Part shown: positions 10,376 to 20,491 of the stretch, in pieces
How the letters are laid out: the number at the start of each line of letters is the position of its first letter
Position numbering within the stretch: position 1 is the first letter of the stretch
Source of the DNA: Scheffersomyces stipitis CBS 6054
Lineage: Eukaryota; Ascomycota; Pichiomycetes; Serinales; Debaryomycetaceae
NCBI RefSeq assembly: GCF_000209165.1
Contig: NC_009043.1
Span: forward strand, 496,001 to 560,000
Direction of reading: 5' to 3'
DNA length: 64,000 nucleotides
Made by a program: the position numbers and the translations under genes
Notes under the pieces: model-generated
The model's database searches: none
The model's input: the letters and a program-made list of their open reading frames with translations, nothing else
What the model was told of the DNA's origin: nothing

Positions 10376-10874
10376 GCTTGCTATTGCTGTATGAAATGCT
10401 GGAAAAAGCTGGAAGAGGGAGTTGGTTGAAAATAGAGAATGACTTGAGTGAAAAATTATGTATGCGAAATAATTTTAACTAGGGGAAGCCAGAAGAGACG
10501 TATGAAATGTGAGACAAAGAGCAAGACGTTTGAAACAAAAGGATTTTCAAGAGATATATGATATTTATGAAAGTTGACAAGGTCTACTAAACCTTTTTCC
10601 GAATGGCCCCGTCTGTCTTGATCACTTAGGAAATGTGCTTACTATTGGAGATTGACTATTGGAGCTTAACTATAGATGCGAGAAACCCACCAAAAAATGC
10701 GAATTGGATATTTTAATTCCTTCAAGAAAACTGAGACTAACAACTACCGGGTTTCTGCCAGAGTCCAATAACATTTCTGACTAATTTATAGCATCAGCCA
10801 ATACCGTATCCATCTACCATAGGGTTCAACTTTCTGATAAAACCATAACTAACCTAATTCTCACTATACTCTAA
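10376..10874. promoter_or_regulatory. Divergent FMP25-FMP32 promoter region
   Basis: This 499-base AT-rich region sits between two divergently transcribed genes for mitochondrial proteins. No specific site is convincing. Confidence 0.45.
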
Positions 10875-11501
10875 ATGCAATCTATCATGTTCAGACAATT
10901 GCCTGGCCAGACATTGAGATCTGTGAGGTTTACTCAACCAGTCAGATGTTTGTCTTCGATCACCAAGTTCGACACCAAGAAGTTTGTCCAATCGCTACAG
11001 ACCAGAGGAGGATTCACCCAGCAACAGGCTGAAACTGCAGTTAGCATAGTTAGCAGAGCCATAAATGACGGGATCTATTCGATAACCAACAATTTGATAA
11101 CAAAAGAAACACTTTCATCCACAGCTTACCAGCAGAAAGTAGATTTTGCCAAATTAAAGGGTGAACTCCAGACGATGGACAAATCGGAGTTCACTAACTT
11201 GAAAAAAGAACAGGAGAACCTACGCACGGACTTGACCAATTTGAAAAACAGATTGAAAGAGGAAATGACAAGAAATCTGGCTGGGGTCAGGTTGGATTTG
11301 AATTTGGAAAAGGGAAGAATCAGAGAGGAATCTTCGATCCACGAACTGAAGATTGAGGATACGTATACACGAATCGACGAGGAGATTGCCAACATGCAAA
11401 TGCAGATCAAGTCGGTCAAGACTCAAGTCATGCAATGGTTGATTGGTGTTTCTTCTGGTACATTTGCGCTTTTGTTGGCATTCATCAGATTCTTTGGATA
11501 G
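10875..11501 (+). CDS. FMP32: Mitochondrial inner-membrane coiled-coil protein (DUF1640), Fmp32/MCUR1-like
   Basis: A 208-residue member of the DUF1640/CCDC90 family (yeast Fmp32, also called Put6, and Ylr283w/Put7; animal MCUR1). In yeast these proteins support mitochondrial proline use and redox balance. Seen: a basic N-terminal presequence (about residues 1-30, FRQLPGQTLRSVRFTQPVR), the family segment beginning FDTKKFVQSLQTRGGFT with the QAETAV helix, a long coiled coil at about 90-180 rich in Glu, Lys and Leu, and a single C-terminal transmembrane helix (LIGVSSGTFALLLAFI) followed by RFFG. Length agrees with Saccharomyces Fmp32 (207). Which of the two yeast paralogues it corresponds to cannot be settled by eye. 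Confidence 0.88.
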   Translation: MQSIMFRQLPGQTLRSVRFTQPVRCLSSITKFDTKKFVQSLQTRGGFTQQQAETAVSIVSRAINDGIYSITNNLITKETLSSTAYQQKVDFAKLKGELQTMDKSEFTNLKKEQENLRTDLTNLKNRLKEEMTRNLAGVRLDLNLEKGRIREESSIHELKIEDTYTRIDEEIANMQMQIKSVKTQVMQWLIGVSSGTFALLLAFIRFFG

Positions 11502-12131
11502 AGGCAACCCAAATGCTACTGATATGTTCTACTTGTTACAGAAACTACGATCTGGTCCTCGATGTAGTCAAGATATTGTTGTGCTAATGAGATATCAATC
11601 TAGAGCCAGATACAAACTTAATCTCTGAACATCCTACTAAGGTGTTTGCTATTCATATTACCTCTGTTCTTGTTGATTCTACAATGTCTACGACCGCAAG
11701 AGATTGAGATGAGAACTGAAGCTCTCAATCTTCATCAAAGCCTCCATTAACAGGATACTTGCTCTTCTTGAGGAACCTTAGTATGTCAGTGAAATGTACG
11801 AATCCTGCACACGGTCAAGCATAAACTCACCTAAATATACTGAGAGCAAAGTAGTAGCGCACTGGTCGGTTTCTTTCATCTCAGAAGGGGACTTCAATTT
11901 CCACCTTCCTGTTCAGTTTCCATATTGACTTACTTCCTCGCTTCTCCATTCCAGCCAATGGCTCCAGCCCGTCTATTTGCACCCAGCTGACGTGTCTCGA
12001 TTGTGCTGATTATGGAACGCGCTTTTGTGTGCAGGTTCGCTCAATATTTTTGATAGACCAGAATCATCATTGATTTTTCAACTCACTCTACTTGTGTGTT
12101 TCCTCAGGAAAGCGTCACAAAGGAGCAGCAA
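11502..12131. other. FMP32-BOS1 intergenic region
   Basis: This 630-base spacer carries the BOS1 promoter. The BOS1 frame remains open 12 codons upstream of its ATG through a GTG at 12096; a TTTCCTCAG lies there but no branch point is present, so no intron is called. Confidence 0.45.
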
Positions 12132-12833
12132 ATGAACTCAATCTATAATCACGGTCTCAAACAGACTCAGACTATTAGCAATGACTTGCTTGAGTTTGAA
12201 AAGAACTTGTCGACGTCTCCTCTTTCTCTCCAAGGAGCCATTACCACTTCCATCACAGCATTTCGTAAAACCATACGGGAATACCAGGATTTGATAGAAA
12301 AAGACACAGACTCTTCTGCCAATACGAAACACGAAAGTCGGCTTGAGAAGTTCAATCTGGATTTGAACGACTTTTCCGCTAAATTTGAGTCTCTCAGAGC
12401 CCAAAGAGATGTATTAGTTCAAGAAACTAACAAGCAGGAGTTGCTAGGTAGAAGACATCATTCTGCTGCGAACGGAATGCCAGCCTCCGACAACCCATAT
12501 GATCCTAGCGGGCGCGTGGAAGCCGAACAGCAACAGCAGACTCTAAACTACCTGGAAGGGTTGTTCAAGGAAAGGCTGTCGTTGGCTCGTGGATCTCAGC
12601 AATTAGACCATATTCTTGAAATGGGCCAGAATGCTTTCGAAGACATTGTAGAACAGAACGAGGTGTTGCGCAAAGTGCAGGCTAAGTTTGAGGAAGGACT
12701 AGTGACATTGGGAGTGAGTCAGGGCACCATCCGTAGTGTAGAAAGAAGAGCCAAGCAGGATAAGTGGTTGTTCTGGTTTTGTGTGGTGGTGATGGTAGTG
12801 ATTTTCTACTATATAGTGAAATTCTTCCGCTGA
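12132..12833 (+). CDS. BOS1: ER-to-Golgi v-SNARE Bos1
   Basis: A 233-residue SNARE matching yeast Bos1 (membrin, Qb class), which acts on COPII vesicles in ER-Golgi traffic with Sed5, Bet1 and Sec22. Seen: N-terminal MNSIYNHGLKQ, close to Bos1 MNALYNHAVKQ; a three-helix N-terminal region; conserved SDNPY(D/S) linker; the SNARE motif beginning SQQLDHILEMGQNAFEDIVEQ (zero-layer glutamine included); and a C-terminal membrane anchor (WLFWFCVVVMVVIFYYIV) with a three- or four-residue tail. The start is the ATG at 12132, because the longer frame begins at a GTG and the ATG aligns with the yeast start. Several CTG codons occur at non-conserved positions. Secure. Confidence 0.95.
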   Translation: MNSIYNHGLKQTQTISNDLLEFEKNLSTSPLSLQGAITTSITAFRKTIREYQDLIEKDTDSSANTKHESRLEKFNLDLNDFSAKFESLRAQRDVLVQETNKQELLGRRHHSAANGMPASDNPYDPSGRVEAEQQQQTLNYLEGLFKERLSLARGSQQLDHILEMGQNAFEDIVEQNEVLRKVQAKFEEGLVTLGVSQGTIRSVERRAKQDKWLFWFCVVVMVVIFYYIVKFFR

Positions 12834-14548
12834 AGAGGTCCCCACAGTAACCGCATTTGAGGTTGAAACCATGGGACGTATATCTTTTAGTTGATTTGTT
12901 CCTTCAGAACTGTGTAACGTTATTTAATATAGTTTTCTCAACTGGACTATCAATTTCCTAATCGGTGTTCGGTTGCAAAGCAATCTTGGGGAAGACAGCT
13001 TGGCCTGCGGAGAGTAGCGACATAGTACGAAAGGCATGTGAGAGACTCTTGCCTATTGGCGAATCTGAGAGACACCTGCTCATTAGTGCTGAAATCGTAG
13101 TTTCAGTTATCTAGCGAGCAAGTTGTTGCTGAAGCCATATGCTTAAATTGTTTTGTATATAGCAGCACTCCTTGAAAGCTCATTTTGTATTGGCCCTATT
13201 TTGAGCCCGTACCATCGACGTATTGATTCCATAATCCATAATCCATATTCCATACCTAATATTAATACTATTTATTTATTCTTTAGTTTGCAATAAGTCT
13301 TATTCGACTCGATATTTTACACTATACTTGTTCTATTTCCATTCGCTTATGCTAGCCTATGGAATACTGACACCAGTTTAGTTTAATAACTCAAATATTT
13401 GAGTCACCAAACGTATACCCCCTTGCAATATCCACAATCCACTCCTCAGAGTTTCATTGCCAGTACTAATTAGATCTACCCCACGAACTGGAAGGAAAAC
13501 GCAATGTGTCAAGCCATTTAAGTTTAGTCTTCTAGGATAACCCAAATGGGTAAAAGAATTCAAAATCTACTCTATGAACCAATCTGGCCGCACATCTCAT
13601 GATTCCCAGGTTCATCCCTTTCGGAGATCTCGGGAAGGTTGTATTCTGACACTGGAATAGAGTGGGAGCAATGAAAGGGCTCAGCCCTTGAAGTTGGCTT
13701 TGGATGGGTTGGAAACATGGTTTCTTAACAATGGCCCATTTCGCACCCAAATTCCTGAGACCATTTCCAGGAATGGGTAATACCAGAAGACAAGAAATAC
13801 AAGCCTCGAGGTATCACCACTTCTGAGTGAGAGTAGTAAGCTGATACCCCATGGTTGGAGGCTTGTCTGGCTTTCAAGCCCGTACGAATTAGAGTAGTTA
13901 CTTTTTGAAGCTTTTGTTGAACCACTCAAAGCTAAGCATTCCATCTGCTTTGTCACTTTTACACCAAAAAGGCTACATTATTCTAGACTGTGATGCTAAA
14001 TGCCCCACTTTATTGAAAATGGCCATCTGTCTATACCCAAAGCAGCAAGATTTCGCCAGATCTCTCTCGACTAGTTTTCTTTGTTGGAAATGGACTAGAT
14101 GCAAAAATCTCCTAATTAGGCAATCTCGAGGTTCCAGACCTGCATATACCACCAGTTGCAAAACTCGGAACTGACTCCATTAGGAAATGTTATATCCAAT
14201 AGGTCAAGTTCTCTTGCGCTAATAGGCTGGATCTTGTATTAAATTGCTGCTAGAGGTCAGCGACTTGCATCTCTATTATATATGGAGACGAAATCGCAGT
14301 CGGTGGAAGTGGAAAATCCTTTTTCTTCACTTTTGTAAACAACCTCTCAGTATACCATCAGCTTGCCTTTCGCCCTATATTTGCAACCGGAGTCTAGGCA
14401 TTGGATCGTCTCTCTCCTTCAACCAAATCCTTTGCAACTCCTTTATCGCAATACCGATCTCATCAAAATCACTTCAAAAGAACTTAGACAACCACTTTCA
14501 TTTGCTTGAGTAAAGCCTATTTATTATACCCCTAGAGTTATACCACCG
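12834..14548. other. BOS1-glucanase intergenic region
   Basis: A 1.7-kb stretch without a supportable gene. Overlapping frames of 60-90 codons on both strands between 13378 and 14174 show no family features. The last 300 bases should hold the glucanase promoter; a TATATATGG lies near 14276. No tRNA or transposon remnant was recognised. Confidence 0.45.
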
Positions 14549-16180
14549 ATGAAGTTATCCAACTTATTGTTGTTTACCCTATTATCGGGAACGATGGTTT
14601 CTGCAGCTCCTCCCATGGACTTCAGGAAAAGAGCATATGTCACGGTTGTGACCACCGTCGACGTAGCAGCTCCAGCAGCTACTAACAATGCCATTTGGGA
14701 TTTGTTTGATGATCCAGCTACCCCAGTTGCAGATCCTGCTGCAGCTCCTACCACGGCTGTAGCTCCAGTAGTTGTTCCAACTCCAGCTGTAGCAGCCCCA
14801 GTGGTGCCATCTCCAGTTGCAGCGGCCCCCGTAGTTGCGGCCCCCGTTGCAGCTCCCGTTGCGGCTCCCGTTGCAGCTCCCGTTGCAGCTCCCGTTGCAG
14901 CTCCAGCTCCCGTTGCAGCAGCCCCAGTGGCAACTCCTGCTGCCTCTACTTCCATAAGCGGAGGCTTCCTTAGTGGAGTAGGAAAGGCATTAGGGAGTGC
15001 ATTGCTGTCATTTTTTGGTGGAGACGACTCAGTTTCCTCTCCTATCAGTTCTGCTCCAGCTGTAGCTGCAACAGCATCAACTCCAGTCGCTGCTCCAGTC
15101 GCAGCAGCTCCAGTAGTAGCAGCTCCATCTACATCTACTGCTGCGAGCGGTGATTTCAGTGGAAAGTCATTGTTTGACTTCTTATTTGGTTCCGGGAGCG
15201 GTAGTTCTGTCTCCAGTGGATCTTCTTCTGTTGTCGGCGCAGCTTCTATCAGCGGGACTCCCACTTCCCCAAGTTCCATAGTGGCCCCCGCTAACCAAGC
15301 AGGTCTTCCTTTGTCAGTAGTCGGATCCTTCTCTGTTTCGTTGCCCACAGGAACTGGAACAGTCAACGGAGGTAGTATTAGTGCTGCCGATGGTTCCTTG
15401 GGAATCACATACTCTCCATACACAAAGTCAGATGCTTGCAAGTCAGCCCTGGAAGTCGCTTCAGACATTGCTAAGTTATCCAACTTCAAAATCATCAGAT
15501 TATATTCCACTGACTGTTCTGGAATTGAGAACGTCTTGGCTGCTATCAACAGCAACCAACAGGTTTTCTTAGGAATCTGGGGTATTGACTCCGGTTCTGT
15601 TACCAGCGGATTGCAAGACATTACCACAGCTGTTGAGGGCTCTTCTCGTGGATGGGGTGCTGTTCATACCATTGCTATTGGTAACGAAAGAGTCAACGAT
15701 GGAGCAGCTACTCCTTCCGATATCCAAAGTGCTATCAACACTGCCAAATCATGGCTCAAAAGCAATGGTTCCGGATACACAGGTCCAATTGTTTCCGTGG
15801 ACACATTGGTAGCTGTTGTCAGCAACCCATCATTGTGTAGCTATTCTGACTACATTGCTGTCAACTCTCACCCATACTGGGACGGAGGAGTTCAACCAAG
15901 CAACTCTGGACCTTGGTTGGTAGACCAAATCAACAACTTGAAGAGTGTTTGCGGTTCTAGCAAACCCATCATGATCACTGAAACAGGGTGGCCCACCAAA
16001 GGAGATACAAATGGTGTTTGCGTACCTTCAGTGGCTAACCAAGAAGCAGCTTTACAGAGTATTGTGCTGACTTTGGGAAACCAGGTGATTGCCTTCACAA
16101 TGTACAATGACTACTGGAAATCGCCAGGGTCTATGGGTGTTGAGCAATACTGGGGTATTTTCGGTGACCCCAGTGAATAG
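14549..16180 (+). CDS. Secreted cell-wall GH17 glucan-modifying enzyme (Scw4/Scw10/Mp65-like)
   Basis: A 543-residue secreted protein of glycoside hydrolase family 17, the group of yeast Scw4, Scw10 and Candida Mp65, which cleave or transfer beta-1,3-glucan in the wall. Seen: signal peptide (about residues 1-19, LLLFTLLSGTMVSA), a Kex2-type Lys-Arg site at 27-28, a long low-complexity stalk at about 55-250 dominated by Ala-Pro-Val-Ala repeats, then the catalytic domain from GITYSPY (about 285). The acid/base glutamate is in AIGNERVND (Glu380) and the nucleophile in ITETGWPTKGD (Glu478). No GPI signal is visible, so attachment to the wall would be by another linkage. It is longer than Mp65 (379) because of the stalk. 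Family and location are secure; the exact orthologue is not. Confidence 0.9.
   Translation: MKLSNLLLFTLLSGTMVSAAPPMDFRKRAYVTVVTTVDVAAPAATNNAIWDLFDDPATPVADPAAAPTTAVAPVVVPTPAVAAPVVPSPVAAAPVVAAPVAAPVAAPVAAPVAAPVAAPAPVAAAPVATPAASTSISGGFLSGVGKALGSALLSFFGGDDSVSSPISSAPAVAATASTPVAAPVAAAPVVAAPSTSTAASGDFSGKSLFDFLFGSGSGSSVSSGSSSVVGAASISGTPTSPSSIVAPANQAGLPLSVVGSFSVSLPTGTGTVNGGSISAADGSLGITYSPYTKSDACKSALEVASDIAKLSNFKIIRLYSTDCSGIENVLAAINSNQQVFLGIWGIDSGSVTSGLQDITTAVEGSSRGWGAVHTIAIGNERVNDGAATPSDIQSAINTAKSWLKSNGSGYTGPIVSVDTLVAVVSNPSLCSYSDYIAVNSHPYWDGGVQPSNSGPWLVDQINNLKSVCGSSKPIMITETGWPTKGDTNGVCVPSVANQEAALQSIVLTLGNQVIAFTMYNDYWKSPGSMGVEQYWGIFGDPSE
14820..14930 (+). repeat. In-frame 12-base tandem repeat (Pro-Val-Ala-Ala)
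   Basis: Near-identical 12-base units of the form CCCGTTGCAGCT, differing by one or two bases, are repeated in frame within the stalk of the GH17 protein. Units of a multiple of three preserve the frame, so copy number may vary between strains. A related, more diverged block lies around 15055-15135. Confidence 0.8.
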
Positions 16181-16583
16181 GAGAAAAGTATAGTTGTATA
16201 TACCGTAGTATTTAATGCCAATAAAAGAACAGTAATGAGAGAACGTAGAGACCGCGAATTTGGGTGCAAAAGTGAATTAAGGACTGAAAAAAATCATAGG
16301 AATAGCCCCAAAAAAATGGATGAAAATGAAGAATTCTACACTGAATATGTATATGCATAAATATTTGAGTAGCAACTGGATTCATAGATATACATGTTGT
16401 GGTGGTACGCTGTAGAAGAATACTCTACAATGGGTGCAAAATCTCACATTCAGTACGCCATAGATCATGTGACTTCGCTCGCGCACGAAAATTTGTTCTT
16501 GACTGAAAAACAACAATACTAAATCTTGCTTAACCTGGTAGAATATAACTCCATATATTCACAAATACAACTATCTCGCCATC
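16181..16583. promoter_or_regulatory. RSC subunit promoter region
   Basis: This 403-base spacer between the glucanase stop and the RSC gene contains a CATGTGAC at 16466-16473. Nothing else is specific. Confidence 0.4.
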
Positions 16584-19016
16584 ATGTTATCCGATAGAGA
16601 TAGGAAGAAGTTGAACAACAGATTACAGTCGTTGTACGATCGTGTATATAAGATCGAGGACCACGGACATCCCATAGCAACCACTTTTCATACTTTACCT
16701 CTTCGTACTGGAACAGACTACTATAAGATTGTGAAAAATCCTCTTTCACTCCACGGAGTAGGCCGCAAAATCAAAAATTCCAAGTATGACGACGGTCAGC
16801 AGTTTGTTGACGATCTTTCGCAGGTCTCTTGGAATGCGCGATTGTACAACATTCGCGAGTCCAAGGTGTATCGTCATGCTTTGATCCTCAAGCAGTTTGT
16901 CTTGACTGTAGTTATTCCCAAGCTCAAGAACGATAAAGCTGTGCCCAATAGTAAAACGATAGCGTATCCCGTTTTGGGCGATTTGCCCGATGAAAAAGAT
17001 GAAGCTAAAGTCGATGATATTGATGTTGTAGAAGCTATTGAACAGCCTAAGCTAGAGTCTGTGAGTATAGTTCAGTATGAAACCACTCCTCAGGCAGAGC
17101 CAGCATATTCTGGCTCTGGAGGGAGACCCACGCCGCCGCTTGACTACCAACAACAACAGCAGTATCAGCAGCAGTATCAACAGAGCTTCAGCTCCACTGG
17201 CAGCATTGGATTACTGTCTTCACATCAGCTTTCACCACCTCCTTTTAAACAGTCTAAACATGTAGAGAGTGGTATAAGAAGAGGTCGTCCTCCAATTATC
17301 GATAAGCCGTTCGAGACACGTATCAAGTTGATCTTAAAGAGCTTCAAGAAGTTGCGCGATCCCAACAACGAATCCAGATCGTTGACACAGCACTTTGATA
17401 AGTTGCCAGACACCAAGACAAACCCCCTGTATTACCACACCATTACAAACCCTATTAGTTTGTTCGAAATTAAAGTCAAAGTTCGTACCAGGAAATACAC
17501 CAGCGTTGATCAATTCATCCACGACTTGGACGTAATGTTCCTGAATTTCCAAATGTTCTACCAGAACGATCCATATAGTGAAGAGTTTATTGACTTCCAG
17601 AACTTCAACAGAGAGGCCCATGCGATTATTCAGCAGGAAATCAGCAAGAGTGACCAAGACTTGATGGTGTCGCTGACTTCCGGTAATGATGGTGTAGTTA
17701 GATACCCATTGGACACGTTGGAGGTCAATGGTTACTCGTACAAGATTGGTGATTGGGTGTTGATCGAAAACGGAAATGACCCCGAAAAGCCAACCGTGGG
17801 ACAGATTTTCCGTTTGTGGTCCACAGAAGATGGCAATAGATACTGTAATGTCTGCTGGTACTACCGCCCCGAACAGACTTGCCATGTTGCCGATCGTTTG
17901 TTCTTCTTGAACGAAGTCTGCAAGACTGGCCAGTATCGTGACCATTTGGTCAACGAAATTGTAGGACCCTGTTACGTTATCTTTTTAACTCGTTACCAGA
18001 AAGGAGACTTACCAGACGGAGTCATTCCCGATGGTGCTCCATGGTTTATCTGTGAATTCAGATACAACGAGTCCAATCACGTTTTCAACAGGATCAGAAC
18101 CTGGAAAGCCTGTTTGCCTGACGAAGTCAGAGACCATCCAGAACAGCCGCTTATTCCTTTGAACGACACCCGTAAGTTGATTAAGTACGAGTCGCCCATC
18201 AAGTCTTTGTTGCCCAAAGATGCCTATATTGGTATGCCTATACCCGAGCCAACTTTGGGTCAACCTAAAGCTCCTCCATTAGTTGGACTGGTATATCTTG
18301 CACCAGCATTCAAGGAAGATGACTTGGGACAATATGTCACCAGTCCAAATGTAGCGCCGATGCCCGAACTCGACGAGACTGCCAGCGGTCGCCGTGCCTT
18401 CTTGTTCACACCTATTTCTCAATTGAAAGGTGGAGGGGGTGCCACAACCACAGTATATACTACCGGTGGAATTGCTCTTCCATCTGTGGAAACCGCCCAA
18501 CCTCCAGTGGTTGTGCCAGTAGCAACAGCAGCTTACAGTGCTCCTATTCCTGTTGTGGTTCCCGAAGAAAAACCGATTCTTCCAGGGACCTACAAACTGT
18601 TACAATCGCAGATTCAAGAGAGCCAGTCGAAAAGGCTTCAGGAACAGCAATTGCAGCAGCTACAACAACAGCAGCAACAACAGGTGTATGGAAGAGTCAG
18701 CACCCCTCCTACAAGCATAACGCCAACTGGTAGCAACTTCCACACTTCCACTTCGAACTATTCAACGTTACTTGCGGGAGGAGTACTTTCCTACGCTTTA
18801 GACGATGTTGAAGGGAAGTTGGCCGATTTCACGGTGTTGAACAAAAGAAGAAGAATCAACCATAATAGTAACAACGACACCCACACCGAGGTCGAGCTGG
18901 TAATTTTCTATCGTGCGCCCCCTTACGTGATACCAGGAAACCGTATCATCACCAACAATGCTACTGAGCTTGGCCATTCAGCGGCATACTTGGCTTGGAA
19001 GTTGAACCAGAGTTGA
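16584..19016 (+). CDS. RSC1: RSC chromatin-remodelling subunit, double bromodomain-BAH (Rsc1/Rsc2-like)
   Basis: An 810-residue protein with the Rsc1/Rsc2/polybromo layout, a subunit of the RSC nucleosome remodeller that binds acetylated histones. Seen in order: bromodomain 1 at about residues 10-110 (YYKIVKNPLSLHGV); a Gln-rich linker; an AT-hook-like RRGRPP near 231; bromodomain 2 at about 240-345 (YYHTITNPISLFEI); a BAH domain at about 375-495 (YKIGDWVLIENGN to the GPCYVIF segment); and a long C-terminal region with Gln repeats near 680-705. Saccharomyces carries two paralogues from the genome duplication, so here a single gene probably serves both; the symbol is a family label. An in-frame CTG at 17541-17543 sits where bromodomains have a polar residue, fitting serine. 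Secure as a family. Confidence 0.92.
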   Translation: MLSDRDRKKLNNRLQSLYDRVYKIEDHGHPIATTFHTLPLRTGTDYYKIVKNPLSLHGVGRKIKNSKYDDGQQFVDDLSQVSWNARLYNIRESKVYRHALILKQFVLTVVIPKLKNDKAVPNSKTIAYPVLGDLPDEKDEAKVDDIDVVEAIEQPKLESVSIVQYETTPQAEPAYSGSGGRPTPPLDYQQQQQYQQQYQQSFSSTGSIGLLSSHQLSPPPFKQSKHVESGIRRGRPPIIDKPFETRIKLILKSFKKLRDPNNESRSLTQHFDKLPDTKTNPLYYHTITNPISLFEIKVKVRTRKYTSVDQFIHDLDVMFLNFQMFYQNDPYSEEFIDFQNFNREAHAIIQQEISKSDQDLMVSLTSGNDGVVRYPLDTLEVNGYSYKIGDWVLIENGNDPEKPTVGQIFRLWSTEDGNRYCNVCWYYRPEQTCHVADRLFFLNEVCKTGQYRDHLVNEIVGPCYVIFLTRYQKGDLPDGVIPDGAPWFICEFRYNESNHVFNRIRTWKACLPDEVRDHPEQPLIPLNDTRKLIKYESPIKSLLPKDAYIGMPIPEPTLGQPKAPPLVGLVYLAPAFKEDDLGQYVTSPNVAPMPELDETASGRRAFLFTPISQLKGGGGATTTVYTTGGIALPSVETAQPPVVVPVATAAYSAPIPVVVPEEKPILPGTYKLLQSQIQESQSKRLQEQQLQQLQQQQQQQVYGRVSTPPTSITPTGSNFHTSTSNYSTLLAGGVLSYALDDVEGKLADFTVLNKRRRINHNSNNDTHTEVELVIFYRAPPYVIPGNRIITNNATELGHSAAYLAWKLNQS

Positions 19017-19266
19017 AATGAGAATGTGTAAAGAGTCTGTATAATTAGAATGTATTTTTATTATGGAAAGAAGAGTGTATTGATAAATGATAGCTAGGTA
19101 TCTTTTACATAGCTACTACAATTCTGAAATTAAACCAATGTCTATTCTTCTATTCACTTGTGCTCTCAACTGTATCTTCTTATCACATCCCACAAATGCT
19201 TATATACCTTCCGTTATGAATGCGATTTGTGGAGAATTTGTAAATTTCATTTCATTCTATTCTACC

Positions 19267-20220
19267 ATGGAACAACTGCACCACATGTCCAAACAGCTAG
19301 TCGAGTTCCAGGAGTACCTCAAGACATGTCGCAAGATCGTTGCGCTTGTGGGGGCAGGACTATCAGTGTCTTCCGGGTTACCGACTTTTCGAGGTTCTCA
19401 AGGCTTATGGAAGAATTTTAACATGATTGACTTGGCTACTCCAGATGCATTCTACATTGACCCAGGATTGGTATGGCAATTCTACTCGTGGCGAAGGTAT
19501 AACGCCCTTCAAGCAAAACCAAATAAGGGCCATTTGGCCCTAAGTGCACTTTCGAATTTGGCTACAAGGAAGGATTCTAATCTCGAGTATATCACTATTA
19601 CTCAGAATGTAGATGGCTTGCTGAGCCGAAGCGGACATGCTAAGGAGAACCTCTACGAGATCCACGGCTCATTGTTCAATTTAAATTGCACCAGCTTCAT
19701 GTGCAACTATGTAGATAGAAACAACCTCAAGCATCCACTCACAAAAGCTCTAGAAGGCACAGAGTATGAATACGATAGAAAGAACAGAAAGAGAAGTTTG
19801 GAAGAAGACGATTCCAGTCACCAAGTGGACTATAGCATATCACCGCAGTTTCGACCGGTTAAAAACATTCCAGAGCTGGAACTCCCGCAGTGTCCGGTTT
19901 GCAAGGATGGGTCTTTATTACGACCCGGAGTAGTTTGGTTTGGCGAGTCTCTCCCACTCAACGTAATGAACTCTGTAGACAACTTCATAGAGCTGAACAA
20001 CTCGGTGGACTTAATCCTTGTTATTGGAACTAGTGGAACCGTGTATCCGGCGAATAGTTATGTAGACAGAGTCAAGGTCAAGGGAGGAAAAGTGGCCATT
20101 TTCAATACCGATATCGAAGAGGATATCTTACAGGGAATTGTCAAGGATACGTGGGGGTTTCGTGGTGATGCCGCCGAGTTGCTCCCGATAGCATTAAAGC
20201 CAGTCATTGGCGAAGTATGA
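19267..20220 (+). CDS. Class III (SIRT5-like) NAD-dependent protein deacylase
   Basis: A 317-residue sirtuin most like animal SIRT5 and bacterial CobB rather than yeast Sir2/Hst1-4. Seen: NAD-binding GAGLSVSSG (residues 29-37) with PTFRG, QNVD (113-116), catalytic His133 in YEIHGS, zinc ligands Cys141, Cys146, Cys209 and Cys212, and GTSGTVYPA. Tyr73 and Arg76 (FYSWRR) occupy the Y-x-x-R positions that in SIRT5 bind acidic acyl groups, predicting desuccinylase or demalonylase activity. An insert of about 45 residues with a basic NRKR stretch separates the zinc cysteine pairs. The frame is open upstream from an ATG at 19087, adding 60 hydrophobic residues; the ATG at 19267 begins the conserved fold and is preferred, but a longer, targeted form is possible. 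Substrate is inferred. Confidence 0.88.
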   Translation: MEQLHHMSKQLVEFQEYLKTCRKIVALVGAGLSVSSGLPTFRGSQGLWKNFNMIDLATPDAFYIDPGLVWQFYSWRRYNALQAKPNKGHLALSALSNLATRKDSNLEYITITQNVDGLLSRSGHAKENLYEIHGSLFNLNCTSFMCNYVDRNNLKHPLTKALEGTEYEYDRKNRKRSLEEDDSSHQVDYSISPQFRPVKNIPELELPQCPVCKDGSLLRPGVVWFGESLPLNVMNSVDNFIELNNSVDLILVIGTSGTVYPANSYVDRVKVKGGKVAIFNTDIEEDILQGIVKDTWGFRGDAAELLPIALKPVIGEV

Positions 20221-20491
20221 CCTTACGAAATTTGCAATATACAACAGATAAGAAAAGAAAACCACACAGTCGACAAGAGTGTAGTGGAAATGAAGTGTAT
20301 ATTAGAAGAACGAAGTGAACTATAGTAAATTATTAATAATGTCGAAACTGAGAATCATAATGTCATAATGAAAGGCGAACTATAATCGATGTTGCATAGC
20401 CAAATTCTATTTGTGTTCAACCCTTCCCAAGTGGTGAACCCCTTCCTGAATAGTTAATGGTTGACATGGCAATGTAATGCAGTTACATATC

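Noticed and set aside
12096..12131. GTG-initiated extension of BOS1
   Set aside because: The ATG at 12132 matches the yeast Bos1 start, and no branch point supports an upstream exon.
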